Assembly: GCA_963761115.1 (NCBI GenBank) | Contig: CAVXFS010000005.1 | Coordinates: forward strand, 868,001 to 932,000 | Direction: 5' to 3' | Source of the DNA: CAVXFS01 sp963761115 | GTDB lineage: Bacteria > Pseudomonadota > Gammaproteobacteria > Burkholderiales > Gallionellaceae | Length of the DNA: 64,000 bases | Part shown: positions 1-8,349 of the stretch, piece after piece | Numbering within the stretch: position 1 is the stretch's first letter | Layout of the letters: the number at the start of each line of letters is the position of its first letter | The notes under the pieces: generated by a model | The model's database searches: none | Seen by the model: the letters and a program-made list of their open reading frames with translations, nothing else | Told to the model about the DNA's origin: nothing | Position numbers and translations under genes: made by a program

Positions 1-111
1 GCGTTGCTGCCAGGTGCGTATGCCCGCAACGAGTATCACCGCCAGCAGTACGTTGAGGGCGATGCGGCGCCATTTTCCGGCGCGGGACTTGCTGGTGTTT
101 GCGTTCGTCAT
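1..111 (-). CDS. N-terminus of a membrane-anchored protein, cut by the window edge
   Basis: An open frame of 37 codons runs from an ATG at 111 off the left edge. It begins with a short polar, basic stretch (MTNANTSKSRAGKWRR) followed by about 15 hydrophobic residues (IALNVLLAVILVAGI) and then RTWQQR. This is the layout of a type II membrane anchor or uncleaved signal, with the rest of the protein outside the cytoplasm. Membrane-anchored thioredoxin-like (TlpA/DsbE) proteins often start this way, but no catalytic motif lies within the window, so that is only a guess. It is divergent from the MEKHLA gene that starts at 202. Confidence 0.4.
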   Translation of the reverse strand, partial: MTNANTSKSRAGKWRRIALNVLLAVILVAGIRTWQQR

Positions 112-201
112 GTCGTTGATTGGATGGCCAGGCGGTGATTCCGTTCCATGCTGGCAGATCCCGGTGCCGGTATGCCGGGATCGACTCGATTTTGAGGGGC
201 C

Positions 202-726
202 ATGTCGTTGATGGCAGAATACGCCACCAGACACCTTTCCGTTTCGATGATGCCCCATAGTCACGCGCCGGCCCGCTCCGGTCAACATGAGTTCCTGCTG
301 CAGCATGTCGCCTTGCTGCGTGCCAGTTACCTGCACTGGACAGGAAAACACCTGATCGATGAAGGACTGGATGCGAGTGCGGCAGTCGATGCCTTGCACA
401 TCGCCCCGTTTGCGCTGGTTTCGCACAATACCGAAGTCGACCCGCTATTCAACTATGGCAATCGCCGCGCGCTGGAATTGTTCGAGATGGACTGGGACAG
501 TTTTACCAGGCTGCCTTCGCGTCTTTCGGCACCGGCCGCCAACCAGGGAAAGCGTGGCAAAGCCCTCAACGAAGTCAGCCGGCGCGGATTCGTCGAGGGT
601 TATTCCGGCCTGCGTATAGCCAGTTCGGGGCGGCGATTCTGGATACGCGACACCACCATCTGGAACCTGGTCGATGTCGACGGCAGATACTGCGGACAAG
701 CTGCGTTGATCGGAGAGGCAGCGTAG
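202..726 (+). CDS. MEKHLA domain protein
   Basis: 174 residues, no signal peptide, so probably cytoplasmic. Motifs such as SHNTEVDPLFNYGNRRALELFE and RFWIRDTTIWNLVD are typical of the stand-alone MEKHLA domain, a PAS-related fold also found at the C-terminus of plant HD-ZIP III regulators. The N-terminal 30 residues are variable, and the domain covers roughly residues 35-172. The function of bacterial stand-alone MEKHLA proteins is not established; a ligand-sensing role is inferred from the PAS relationship. The start at 202 follows a GAGGGG ribosome-binding site; an in-frame ATG three codons later is an alternative. It is monocistronic, with about 155 bases to the next gene. Confidence 0.8.
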   Translation: MSLMAEYATRHLSVSMMPHSHAPARSGQHEFLLQHVALLRASYLHWTGKHLIDEGLDASAAVDALHIAPFALVSHNTEVDPLFNYGNRRALELFEMDWDSFTRLPSRLSAPAANQGKRGKALNEVSRRGFVEGYSGLRIASSGRRFWIRDTTIWNLVDVDGRYCGQAALIGEAA

Positions 727-882
727 TCGTAAAGTGACGAGACCCCGGCGGTGATAAAGCGACGGGCGGAAAACATTTATCATGGCGGTCTGTTACGCCA
801 GACCTGATAGTTATCAATCAAGTGTGCCGAGGCCACGCTCGCATGCTTGAACCCATAATACGTGGCGCACAAGGAGAAGATC

Positions 883-1110
883 ATGAAAAAGCTGATTGAA
901 CGAGTGACGCTGCTTGCAGCCGGCGCCGGCATTGCAACCTGCGTATTCATTGTAACTGCGCACAGTCCGGCATATGCCGAACTCGGGGTGGTGTACAAGG
1001 TCGTTGAAATCGGCAGTCCCCAGCACCTGGAAGAAGTGCTCAACAACGAAACCGCACAGGGCTGGAACTATGTCGGCAACTCGGGTGCGGCCACCATCTT
1101 CAAGCGCTGA
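883..1110 (+). CDS. small exported DUF4177-like protein
   Basis: 75 residues if translation begins at the ATG at 883, which is preceded by AAGGAG at good spacing; an in-frame GTG at 862 lacks a ribosome-binding site. Residues 1-31 form a signal peptide (MKKLIERVTLL then an alanine-rich stretch ending in PAYA). The mature part, roughly VVYKVVEIGSPQHLEEVLNNETAQGWN, has the pattern of DUF4177: a short beta strand, a helix with a leucine-rich LEEVLN segment, then GWxxVG and a final IFKR strand. DUF4177 proteins have no established function. Periplasmic location is inferred. Confidence 0.65.
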   Translation: MKKLIERVTLLAAGAGIATCVFIVTAHSPAYAELGVVYKVVEIGSPQHLEEVLNNETAQGWNYVGNSGAATIFKR

Positions 1111-1180
1111 GCGGGATTCCAGCGTCATCTTCCAGCCGGACGCTGCGCAAAACAACCCGCAGCGCCGGTTTTCGTTTCCC

Positions 1181-1924
1181 TCACCAGTAATTTTCCGAGG
1201 TGATCTGCCCCGGCTCATGGCGGCGGTGCTTTTTCAAGCCGCGCTCGATTAGCGCAAGCGTCGAGTCCTTGACCATCTGCGGATTGCCGCACAGCATGAT
1301 ATGGCTGTCGTCGGCGCTGATCGCCATGCCTGCCTTTTCTTCCAGTCGACCGTCAACGATCGCCTGCGGGATGCGCCCCGGCAGCGCAAAATCCGACGCC
1401 TCGCGGCTGATGAACGGAATGAACACTAACTGTCCGGGATGCTTCGCGACGATTTGCGCGATGCGTTCCCGATAACTGAGTTCGGACAGCGTCCGCACCG
1501 CATAAACCAGCACCACTTTTTCGAAGCGCTGCCAGGGGTCGCCGGTTCCCAGCATCGACAGGAACGGGCCGACGCCGGTGCCGGTCGCCATCATCCACAA
1601 CTGCCTGGCGGCGGGAATTTCATCGATGATCATGAAGCCGTGGGCGCGCTGGGCAACCAGGATGTCATCGCCGGGACCGAGCCGCGCCAGGCGGGAGGTC
1701 AACGGGCCGTCAGGCACCTCGATATAGTAGAACTCCAAGGGCCGCCGATCCGGCGGATTCACCAGCGAATAGGGGCGCCCGGTCACTTCGCCATCGATCT
1801 CCAGCGCGATCTTGATGAACTGGCCGGCCTTGTAGGGCTCGATCTCGGACTCGACGTACAGGGAATGCAGCGTTTTACTCCACTGTTTTTGTTCGACCAC
1901 TTTGCCGGGATTCCAGGCAGCCAT
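1181..1924 (-). CDS. fpr: ferredoxin-NADP(+) reductase
   Basis: 247 residues, the normal size for proteobacterial Fpr. The enzyme uses FAD to exchange electrons between NADP(H) and ferredoxin or flavodoxin in the cytoplasm. Visible motifs: RPYSLVNPPD (FAD isoalloxazine binding, residues about 50-59), GPLTSRLARLGPGD (FAD pyrophosphate side), MMATGTGVGPFLSML (nicotinamide/NADP binding), LCGNPQMVKD and the C-terminal TSENYW whose aromatic residue stacks on the flavin. It points away from the ABC transporter gene, so the 142 bases between them hold both promoters. In this class Fpr commonly serves oxidative-stress defence and Fe-S assembly; an autotrophic role is possible but not shown. Confidence 0.93.
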   Translation of the reverse strand: MAAWNPGKVVEQKQWSKTLHSLYVESEIEPYKAGQFIKIALEIDGEVTGRPYSLVNPPDRRPLEFYYIEVPDGPLTSRLARLGPGDDILVAQRAHGFMIIDEIPAARQLWMMATGTGVGPFLSMLGTGDPWQRFEKVVLVYAVRTLSELSYRERIAQIVAKHPGQLVFIPFISREASDFALPGRIPQAIVDGRLEEKAGMAISADDSHIMLCGNPQMVKDSTLALIERGLKKHRRHEPGQITSENYW

Positions 1925-2066
1925 TGCATGCTCCTTAATGATTTACAATGCTGTTCAATTATAGGTTGCTTTTGAGCAGGCCGAGGGACTGTGTATGAAC
2001 GGGTGGCCGGATCCGGCCACTGCGCCACAGGAACTTGTCGCACCATGCATAACAGTCGGAATCATC

Positions 2067-3926
2067 ATGTTCAGGTTTCTTGAATCCCTCATCCGCGGTA
2101 CCCGGCCCCACGCAGCGACCACGCCGCCGAGCGGACTGCTGTCTTTCTATTGGCATTTCATCAGGCAGACACCATGGCCTTACGCGGCGATGGTGGTCAC
2201 CAGCCTGTGCGTCGCGCTGGCGGATATGTGCATTCCCGTTTTCATCGGCAAGCTGGTGGCGCTGATGGCCTCGGCAGATCGCGCCGCGGCGCTGGCAGCA
2301 CAGGCACCGACGCTGGGAGTGATGATACTGGTCGTGCTGGTGGTGCGTCCGCTGTTGCAGATGGCCGACATCGGCATACGCCAGAACGCGCTGATGCCCG
2401 GCGCCACCAACCTGGTACGCTGGCAAAGCCACTGGCATGTGCTGCGCCACAGCTGGCCGTTCTTCCAGAAGGACTTTGCCGGACGCATCGCCAACCGTGT
2501 GATGCAGACCGCACATGCGCTGCGCGACAGCGTGATGTCCGCCATTCGCGCAGTGTTGTACCTTTCCACCTATGGCCTGCTGACGCTGGTATTGATCTCC
2601 GGCTTCGACTGGCGCCTGACGCTGCCGGTCCTGGTCTGGCTGCTGGCGTATGCGACGTTCCTCAGATTCTTTGTGCCGCGCCTGCGCGAGCTGGCGCGGC
2701 AGAGTTCGGAAGTGCGCTCGAAGGTGATGGCGCGCGTGGTCGACAGCTATACCAATATCCTGACCGTCAAACTGTTCTCGCGCCTGGCCGACGAGGATGC
2801 CTACGTGCGCGAGGTGGTGGACGAACATCAGGCAGCGATGGCCAGGCACATGCGCATGACCAGTCGCTTCCTGTTTACCCTGCAGTCCATGAATGCGGTG
2901 TTGCTGGTGGGTACCACCGTGATCGGCCTGAGCCTGTGGGGGCGGGGCCTGATCAGTGCCGGCCAGGTCGCGACTGCGTTGCCGCTGGTGTGGCAGATCA
3001 CCAACATGGCCGGCTGGGTCTCGTTCGAGATCGCCGGCATCTTCGAAAATATCGGCGTGGTGCAGGACGGCATGGTAACCATCTCCGTGCCGCATACGCT
3101 GGTTGACGAGCCGGACGCCCGGTCGCTCGAGGTGACACGCGGCGAGATCCGTTTTGAGCAGGTGAGTTTCAGCTATGGCGCCGGCGCGCCGGTGCTCGAC
3201 CATATCGACCTGGTCGTACGGCCGGGCGAACGCATCGGACTGGTGGGACGTTCCGGCGCCGGCAAGTCCACACTGGTCAACCTGTTGTTGCGTTTCTTCG
3301 ACATCGAACAGGGGCGCATCACCATCGACGGCCAGGATATCCGTCACGTTACCCAGGAAAGCCTGCGCACCCGGATCGGACTGGTGACGCAAGACACGTC
3401 ACTGCTGCATCGCTCGATCGCCGACAACATTCGCTATGGCAGGCCGCAGGCGACGCAAGTCGAGATCGAGGCGGCCGCGCGCAAGGCGCAGGCGCACGAA
3501 TTCATCCTCGGCCTGCGCGACTGGAATGGCCGCGAGGGTTATGAGGCGCACGTCGGCGAGCGCGGCGTGAAATTGTCCGGCGGCCAGCGCCAGCGCATCG
3601 CGATCGCGCGCGTGATCCTCAAGGACGCGCCGGTCCTGTTGCTCGACGAGGCGACCTCCGCACTCGACAGCGAGATCGAGGCCAGCATCCAGGAACAACT
3701 GATCGACATGATGGGCGGCAAGACCGTGATCGCCATCGCCCACCGCCTGTCCACCATCGCGCGCCTGGACCGGCTGGTCGTGATCGACCATGGCAGGATC
3801 GTCGAGCAGGGCACGCACAGCGAATTGTTGCGACGCGACGGACTCTATGCGGCGTTGTGGCAGCATCAATCGGGCGGTTTCCTGGCGGAGGATTTGCCGG
3901 AGTTGCCCGAACAGCTATCGGCATAA
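2067..3926 (+). CDS. ABC exporter, fused permease and ATPase (MsbA/ATM-like)
   Basis: 619 residues from the ATG at 2067; an upstream in-frame start at 1995 gives an implausible N-terminus. The first 330 residues form the six-helix exporter transmembrane domain. The ATPase domain follows: Walker A GRSGAGKST with its lysine near residue 400, signature LSGGQRQRIAIAR, Walker B VLLLDEATSALD and the switch AHRLSTI. This is a half-transporter expected to work as a homodimer in the inner membrane, exporting a lipid or other hydrophobic or peptide substrate that cannot be deduced here. Its last 51 codons are closely matched by the relic at 9461-9613. A hairpin at 3955-3979 follows the stop. Confidence 0.9.
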   Translation: MFRFLESLIRGTRPHAATTPPSGLLSFYWHFIRQTPWPYAAMVVTSLCVALADMCIPVFIGKLVALMASADRAAALAAQAPTLGVMILVVLVVRPLLQMADIGIRQNALMPGATNLVRWQSHWHVLRHSWPFFQKDFAGRIANRVMQTAHALRDSVMSAIRAVLYLSTYGLLTLVLISGFDWRLTLPVLVWLLAYATFLRFFVPRLRELARQSSEVRSKVMARVVDSYTNILTVKLFSRLADEDAYVREVVDEHQAAMARHMRMTSRFLFTLQSMNAVLLVGTTVIGLSLWGRGLISAGQVATALPLVWQITNMAGWVSFEIAGIFENIGVVQDGMVTISVPHTLVDEPDARSLEVTRGEIRFEQVSFSYGAGAPVLDHIDLVVRPGERIGLVGRSGAGKSTLVNLLLRFFDIEQGRITIDGQDIRHVTQESLRTRIGLVTQDTSLLHRSIADNIRYGRPQATQVEIEAAARKAQAHEFILGLRDWNGREGYEAHVGERGVKLSGGQRQRIAIARVILKDAPVLLLDEATSALDSEIEASIQEQLIDMMGGKTVIAIAHRLSTIARLDRLVVIDHGRIVEQGTHSELLRRDGLYAALWQHQSGGFLAEDLPELPEQLSA

Positions 3927-3954
3927 AACGTTAGAGCCGGGATCGAGCCAGCCG

Positions 3955-3979
3955 GGCACCGAATGATCGAATCGGTGCC
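3955..3979 (+). terminator. hairpin after the ABC exporter gene
   Basis: GGCACCGA pairs with TCGGTGCC over an 8-bp perfect stem with a 9-base loop, starting 28 bases after the stop codon. The downstream strand is moderately T-rich (TGCGCTTTCATTCTT) rather than a clean T run, so termination efficiency is uncertain. It separates the exporter from the cytochrome operon. Confidence 0.45.
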
Positions 3980-4000
3980 TGCGCTTTCATTCTTCATGCA

Positions 4001-4017
4001 CTTAAGTATCACTTAAG
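4001..4017 (+). promoter_or_regulatory. direct-repeat box resembling a PmrA/QseB operator
   Basis: CTTAAG, five bases (TATCA), CTTAAG: two identical hexamers in direct repeat with an 11-bp period, 49 bases upstream of the first cytochrome start. OmpR-family regulators of the PmrA/QseB branch recognise CTTAAT-like hexamers with a 5-bp spacer (established for the family). A QseB-like regulator is encoded at 6277 in the same gene run, so autoregulation of the operon through this box is a reasonable inference. Possible -10 sequence TACCCT at 4028-4033. Confidence 0.55.
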
Positions 4018-4065
4018 CTTTTCTGCCTACCCTGCACACCTCGCAATACAAATCAGGAGATAAAC

Positions 4066-4485
4066 ATGTTTCAACTCGCAACGGTACTTCGTTTTCTGGC
4101 CGTGTCTGCCATGGCCCTGGGAGTGCAACCCGCTGTCGCGCAGACACCCAGTGAGATATTGGCAACTTTCAAGACTGCGGCGTCTGGCGCGGCGGATTTC
4201 AAGGGATTTTCCGCTGCTCGCGGTGAGCAGTTCTTCAACAACAAGCATGGCAAGGAGTTGAGCTGCAGTTCCTGTCATACCGACAATCCCGCCGCACAGG
4301 GCAAGCACGCCAGCACCAACAAGGACATCAAGCCGCTTGCTCCTGCTGCCAATGCGGAGCGCTTCACCGACATGGCCAAGGTGGAAAAATGGTTCAAGCG
4401 CAATTGTAATGACGTGGTCGGGCGGGTCTGTTCGCCGCAGGAAAAAGGTGATGTGCTGAGTTATTTGCTGACCGTGAAAAAATAA
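4066..4485 (+). CDS. SHP-type monoheme cytochrome c (DUF1924)
   Basis: 139 residues with a signal peptide cleaved near AVA|QTPS, so periplasmic. One heme-binding motif CSSCH at residues 67-71. The C-terminal half carries NCNDVVGRVC (residues 113-122): in the sphaeroides heme protein (SHP) family an asparagine is the distal heme ligand and a nearby cysteine pair forms a disulfide, and both elements are available here. SHPs bind oxygen or NO transiently and receive electrons from a diheme cytochrome and a b-type cytochrome encoded next to them, as here. A strong AGGAGAT ribosome-binding site precedes the ATG. It is the first gene of an apparent operon, 10 bases upstream of the diheme cytochrome. 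Confidence 0.85.
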   Translation: MFQLATVLRFLAVSAMALGVQPAVAQTPSEILATFKTAASGAADFKGFSAARGEQFFNNKHGKELSCSSCHTDNPAAQGKHASTNKDIKPLAPAANAERFTDMAKVEKWFKRNCNDVVGRVCSPQEKGDVLSYLLTVKK

Positions 4486-4495
4486 GGAGATCGCC

Positions 4496-5047
4496 ATGAT
4501 GAAGATAGACAAGTTGTTCCCCAGGGTAGCAGTAGTAGCGCTGTTGACGATGGGCGTTGCAGTAACCGTCGCACTGGCAGATGATGATGAAGATGAACGC
4601 GGAGGTTACAGTCAAAGCCAGGGCGGCAGGTATGGTGGCGAGGATCTCGGCAGGCAGCTTATGCCAGGCAAGGTCGATGCCAAATGGCAGCAGGAATGTT
4701 CTGCCTGCCATATCCCCTACGCACCGGGCTTGTTGCCGGCCGAATCGTGGCGCAAGGTGATGGCGGGACTGGACCAGCACTTCGGTGCGGACGCATCGCT
4801 GGATGCGCAGGACGCAACGGAGATCACCGCGTTCCTGGTGAATAACGCTTCCACTCGCTGGAGTTCAAAGAACGCGCCGCTGCGCATCACGGACAGCGCA
4901 TGGTTCAAGAGCAAGCATAACAGCCGCGAGGTCTCGCCTGCGGTGTGGAAAAATCCCAAGGTGAAGGGGCCGGCCAACTGTCAGGCCTGCCACAGCGGTG
5001 CCGAGCGCGGAGATTTCAACGAGGATAATGTCAAGGTGCCCAGATAA
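4496..5047 (+). CDS. diheme cytochrome c (DHC)
   Basis: 183 residues with an N-terminal signal (hydrophobic residues 11-27, ending ALADDD). There are two heme motifs, CSACH (68-72) and CQACH (162-166), and the spacing and surrounding motifs YAPGLLPAESW, HFGADASLD, FLVNNAS and PLRITDSAW match the DHC family that pairs with SHP. It probably shuttles electrons from the membrane cytochrome b (next gene) to SHP in the periplasm. After the signal lies an acidic, then Gly/Gln-rich linker (residues 29-50). The whole mature domain is repeated as the C-terminal half of the next protein. It lies 10 bases after SHP and 25 bases before the b561 fusion, in one operon. Confidence 0.87.
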   Translation: MMKIDKLFPRVAVVALLTMGVAVTVALADDDEDERGGYSQSQGGRYGGEDLGRQLMPGKVDAKWQQECSACHIPYAPGLLPAESWRKVMAGLDQHFGADASLDAQDATEITAFLVNNASTRWSSKNAPLRITDSAWFKSKHNSREVSPAVWKNPKVKGPANCQACHSGAERGDFNEDNVKVPR

Positions 5048-5072
5048 TATCGGGTGATCGAACGGAGGCAGC

Positions 5073-6221
5073 ATGAGTCAGCGAATTCTGGTCTGGGATG
5101 TGCCGACGCGGGTGTTTCACTGGCTGTTCGCCATCAGTTTCGCGGCTTGCTGGTACGTCAGCGAGTCCGACCAATGGCTGTCCATCCACACCTTTTTCGG
5201 TTACCTGTTGCTGGGACTGATCGGCTTTCGTCTGGTCTGGGGGGCGGTGGGCGGGCATTACGCCCGCTTCAGCGCCTTTTGCTATAGCCCGCTGGCCGGA
5301 TGGCGTTATTTGCGCCAGACCCTGGCAGGCAGCAGTGCCCGCTATCTCGGGCACAACCCTGCGGGTAGCCAGGCGGTCTATCTGCTGCTGGCCATCGGGT
5401 TGGCGGTGTGCGTGAGCGGCATCTTCGGCCAGGGCGGGGAAGAACAGCAAGGTGCGGTGGCCGGCTGGATCGGTACCGCAACCGGTGTGGTGATCCGGCA
5501 GGCACATGGCTACATCGCCTTCCTGATGTTGCTGGTGGTGATCGGGCACCTGCTTGGCGTGGCGATGGAAAGCAGGTTGCACAAGGAGAACCTGGCACGC
5601 TCGATGGTTACCGGTCTCAAGCAAGCGCCGCCGGGCAGCGCCGTTTCAACATCCAGTCGCGGTGTCGGCGCACTATTGCTGCTGGCGGTGATCGTGTTCG
5701 GCATCTGGTGGTTCATCTATGCCTGGGAAGAGCCGGTTGAAAAGCGCCTCGGGCATGACGATGCCAGCAAGGAAGGACCGCATGTCGCCTTCGTTGGCCC
5801 GAAGCTGGCGGATGACCCGCTTTGGCGCGACGAGTGCGGCAGCTGTCACCTGGCCTACCATCCCAATCTGCTGCCGGCGCGTTCCTGGCAAAAGTTGATG
5901 GCGCAACAGGACAAGCATTTCGGCACCGACCTGGGGCTGGATGAAGCGACCACGACAGCCGTGCTGGCCTTTCTGGTGAACAATGCCGCAGAGACCAGCA
6001 AGCGCGAGGCCGCCTACAAGATCAACCGCTCCATCAAGCCTGGCGAGACGCCGTTGCGCATCACCGAAACGCCGTACTGGGTCAGCAAGCACCACGAGAT
6101 AAGCGACAACGTATGGCGCTCGGCCAAGGTGAAGAGCAAGGGGAATTGCGCTGCCTGCCATCTGGATGCGGAAGCCGGCTTGTTCGAGGATGCCGCGATG
6201 GGTATTCCCCCGCTAAAGTGA
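5073..6221 (+). CDS. cytochrome b561 fused to a diheme cytochrome c domain
   Basis: 382 residues. Residues 1-170 form a four-helix prokaryotic cytochrome b561 with candidate heme ligands H16 (VFHWLFA), H39, H145 and H159. A fifth membrane helix follows at about 199-218. The remaining periplasmic part is a complete DHC domain with CGSCH (255-259) and CAACH (359-363) plus the shared motifs LLPARSW, HFGTDLGLD, FLVNNAA and PLRITETPYW. The protein would take electrons from the quinone pool or another membrane donor and pass them directly to its own diheme domain. In SHP operons the b and diheme proteins are usually separate; here a separate DHC and a fused one coexist. Confidence 0.88.
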   Translation: MSQRILVWDVPTRVFHWLFAISFAACWYVSESDQWLSIHTFFGYLLLGLIGFRLVWGAVGGHYARFSAFCYSPLAGWRYLRQTLAGSSARYLGHNPAGSQAVYLLLAIGLAVCVSGIFGQGGEEQQGAVAGWIGTATGVVIRQAHGYIAFLMLLVVIGHLLGVAMESRLHKENLARSMVTGLKQAPPGSAVSTSSRGVGALLLLAVIVFGIWWFIYAWEEPVEKRLGHDDASKEGPHVAFVGPKLADDPLWRDECGSCHLAYHPNLLPARSWQKLMAQQDKHFGTDLGLDEATTTAVLAFLVNNAAETSKREAAYKINRSIKPGETPLRITETPYWVSKHHEISDNVWRSAKVKSKGNCAACHLDAEAGLFEDAAMGIPPLK

Positions 6222-6276
6222 CGGCAGCTTTTCAGTGGCTGGCGAGCGCAACAGGACGACAAGGGACAGGTGAACC

Positions 6277-6963
6277 ATGCGAGTGTTAGTGGTCGAGGAT
6301 GACGAGTTGCTGGGCGACGCACTCCAGGCCGGTTTGCGGCAAGCAGGTTATGCGGTGGACTGGATGAAGGACGGCTTGTCGGCAGACCAGGCGCTCGGCA
6401 CCGAGCCTTATGCGGCAGTGGTGCTGGATCTCGGCCTGCCGCGGCTATCCGGCCTGGAAGTGTTGCGGCGTTTGCGCAGCCGCAAGGCAGGCACCGCCCG
6501 CATCCCGGTGTTGATCCTGACCGCGCTGGATAGCGTGGACGATCGCATCCAGGGACTGGATGCAGGCGCGGACGATTACCTGGCCAAGCCGTTCGACATG
6601 GGTGAGTTGGCGGCGCGATTGCGCGCGCTGGTGCGTCGCGCCGGCGGCAGTGCAGTGCCGACACTCGAGGTTGCGGGCGTCACGCTCGATCCCGCGGCTC
6701 ACCAGGTGCACTATCAGGGCCTGCCGGTCGAACTGCCGGCCAAGGAATTTGCCGTGTTGCATGCGCTGCTGCTGAATGCCGGCAAGGTGCTGTCGCGCGC
6801 ACAACTGGGCGAGCAGCTGTATGCCTGGGGCGAGGAGGTGGAAAGCAATGCGGTGGAAGTCCATATCCATCACTTGCGGCGCAAGCTGTTTCCCGAACTG
6901 ATCCAGACCATCCGTGGCGTGGGTTACCTGATCCCGGCAGACAAGGGGGCTGGCCATGGATAG
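6277..6963 (+). CDS. OmpR-family response regulator (QseB/PmrA-like)
   Basis: 228 residues: receiver domain 1-118 with acidic pocket E7-D8-D9, phospho-acceptor D51 (VVLDLGLP), T82 and K104 (LAKPFD), then a winged-helix DNA-binding domain (about 130-222, ending VEVHIHHLRRKL and TIRGVGYLI). The QseB/PmrA branch is the closest I recognise. It begins 55 bases after the cytochrome b561 fusion and overlaps the kinase gene by 8 bases, so the pair is co-transcribed and probably also co-transcribed with the cytochromes. The likely operator is the direct-repeat box at 4001-4017. Confidence 0.9.
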   Translation: MRVLVVEDDELLGDALQAGLRQAGYAVDWMKDGLSADQALGTEPYAAVVLDLGLPRLSGLEVLRRLRSRKAGTARIPVLILTALDSVDDRIQGLDAGADDYLAKPFDMGELAARLRALVRRAGGSAVPTLEVAGVTLDPAAHQVHYQGLPVELPAKEFAVLHALLLNAGKVLSRAQLGEQLYAWGEEVESNAVEVHIHHLRRKLFPELIQTIRGVGYLIPADKGAGHG

Positions 6964-8293
6964 GCATGCCTCATTGATGCGGCGCTTGCTGGTGCTGGCG
7001 TTGAGCACGGTGGTCGTGGTGTGGCTGGGAGCGACGGCGTTCACTTACTATGATGCGCGGCACGAGTTGAATGAGGTGCTGGACGCGCATCTGGCACAGG
7101 CCGCCGCATTGCTGATCGCACAGGTATCGCACGACCGGGATGAGATCGAAACCGAGCATGCGCCGCTGCTGCACAAGTATTCGCGCAGCGTCGCATTCCA
7201 GATGTGGGAGCAGGGCAGCCGCTTGCGCCTGCATTCCGCCAATGCGCCGCCACAGCATCTGGCCCCGGTGGAGCAGGGGTTCAGTGACAACACCATCGCA
7301 GGCGTACGCTGGCGCGTGTTCAGTTCCTGGGATGATGCGCACTATTACCTGATCCAGATGGCGGAACGCAGCGAGGTGCGCGATCGGCTGGCGCGCGGTA
7401 TCGCCAGCAATCTGTTGCTGCCGCTGCTGGTTTCGTTGCCGGTGCTGGCCTTGCTGCTGTGGCTGGCAGTGGCGCGCGGCTTGCGGCCTCTGGTCAGGCT
7501 GACGCGTGATATCGAGCAACGCGAACCGGATAACCTCGCGCCGTTGTATGCCGGTGCAGTGCCGCTGGAAGTGATGCCGCTGTTCGATCGGCTCAATCGC
7601 CTGTTCACGCGCATCGCCGCCTTGATCCGGAAAGAACGGCTGTTTACCGCTGATGCCGCGCACGAGTTGCGCACCCCGGTGGCCGCGATCAAGGCGCAGG
7701 CGCAGGTGGCGCGCGCCGCTACGAATGACGCAGAGCGCATGCACGCGCTGGACAACGCGATACTGGGCTGCGATCGCGCGGCCCACCTGATCGAGCAGTT
7801 GCTGACGCTATCCCGGCTCGACACCCTGGACAGCGAAGTGGCGGAACCGTGCCGGTTGCACGACGTCGCGGCCGAGGTGGTCGCGGCGCTGGCGCCGGCT
7901 GCGCTGGGCAAGGAGGTGCAGCTGGAGTTGCTGGCCGACCCGGGAGTCGAGGTGCGCGGCAATCCGGCGCTGCTGCGCGTGTTGTTGCGCAACCTGCTGG
8001 ATAATTCGATCCGGCATACCGCATCCGGCACCGTGGTACAGGTCGAGATCAGCCAGCAGCAGGGAGAGGTGAGAATGGTGGTGAGCGACAACGGCCCGGG
8101 TATCGCAGCGGCCGAACGCGAGCTCGTGCTGGAGCGCTTCTATCGCCCAGTGGGCACGCAGGCCAGCGGCAGCGGACTGGGTCTGTCCATCGTCAAGCGC
8201 ATCGCCGAACTGCATCACGCCACCCTGCAGTTGCAGCCGTCCGTCACCGGAACCGGGTTGCAGGTGACGGTGACGTTCAGCGATCCGGCTTGA
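6956..8293 (+). CDS. sensor histidine kinase (QseC-like)
   Basis: 445 residues. The first membrane helix (about 11-31) and second (about 150-172) enclose a periplasmic sensor of roughly 120 residues. A HAMP-like linker follows, then the dimerisation/phospho-acceptor box AHELRTPVAAIKAQAQ with H236. The ATPase domain has an N box LLRNLLDNSIRHT, a G1 box VSDNGPGI and a G2 box GSGLGLSIVKRI. It is the cognate partner of the overlapping response regulator. Because the pair follows a cytochrome operon, a redox-related or electron-acceptor signal is plausible, but nothing in the sensor domain identifies it. Confidence 0.9.
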   Translation: MDRHASLMRRLLVLALSTVVVVWLGATAFTYYDARHELNEVLDAHLAQAAALLIAQVSHDRDEIETEHAPLLHKYSRSVAFQMWEQGSRLRLHSANAPPQHLAPVEQGFSDNTIAGVRWRVFSSWDDAHYYLIQMAERSEVRDRLARGIASNLLLPLLVSLPVLALLLWLAVARGLRPLVRLTRDIEQREPDNLAPLYAGAVPLEVMPLFDRLNRLFTRIAALIRKERLFTADAAHELRTPVAAIKAQAQVARAATNDAERMHALDNAILGCDRAAHLIEQLLTLSRLDTLDSEVAEPCRLHDVAAEVVAALAPAALGKEVQLELLADPGVEVRGNPALLRVLLRNLLDNSIRHTASGTVVQVEISQQQGEVRMVVSDNGPGIAAAERELVLERFYRPVGTQASGSGLGLSIVKRIAELHHATLQLQPSVTGTGLQVTVTFSDPA

Positions 8294-8349
8294 GGGCCGC
8301 TCGCGCGAATCGCCACTGGGTAGTCCAGAAGTGATGATTGGAGACAGAT

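Noticed and set aside
1959..3392. 477-residue open frame on the minus strand
   Set aside because: It lies antisense to the ABC exporter, whose motifs are unambiguous. The frame is His/Gln/Arg-rich, typical of the complement of a G+C-rich gene.
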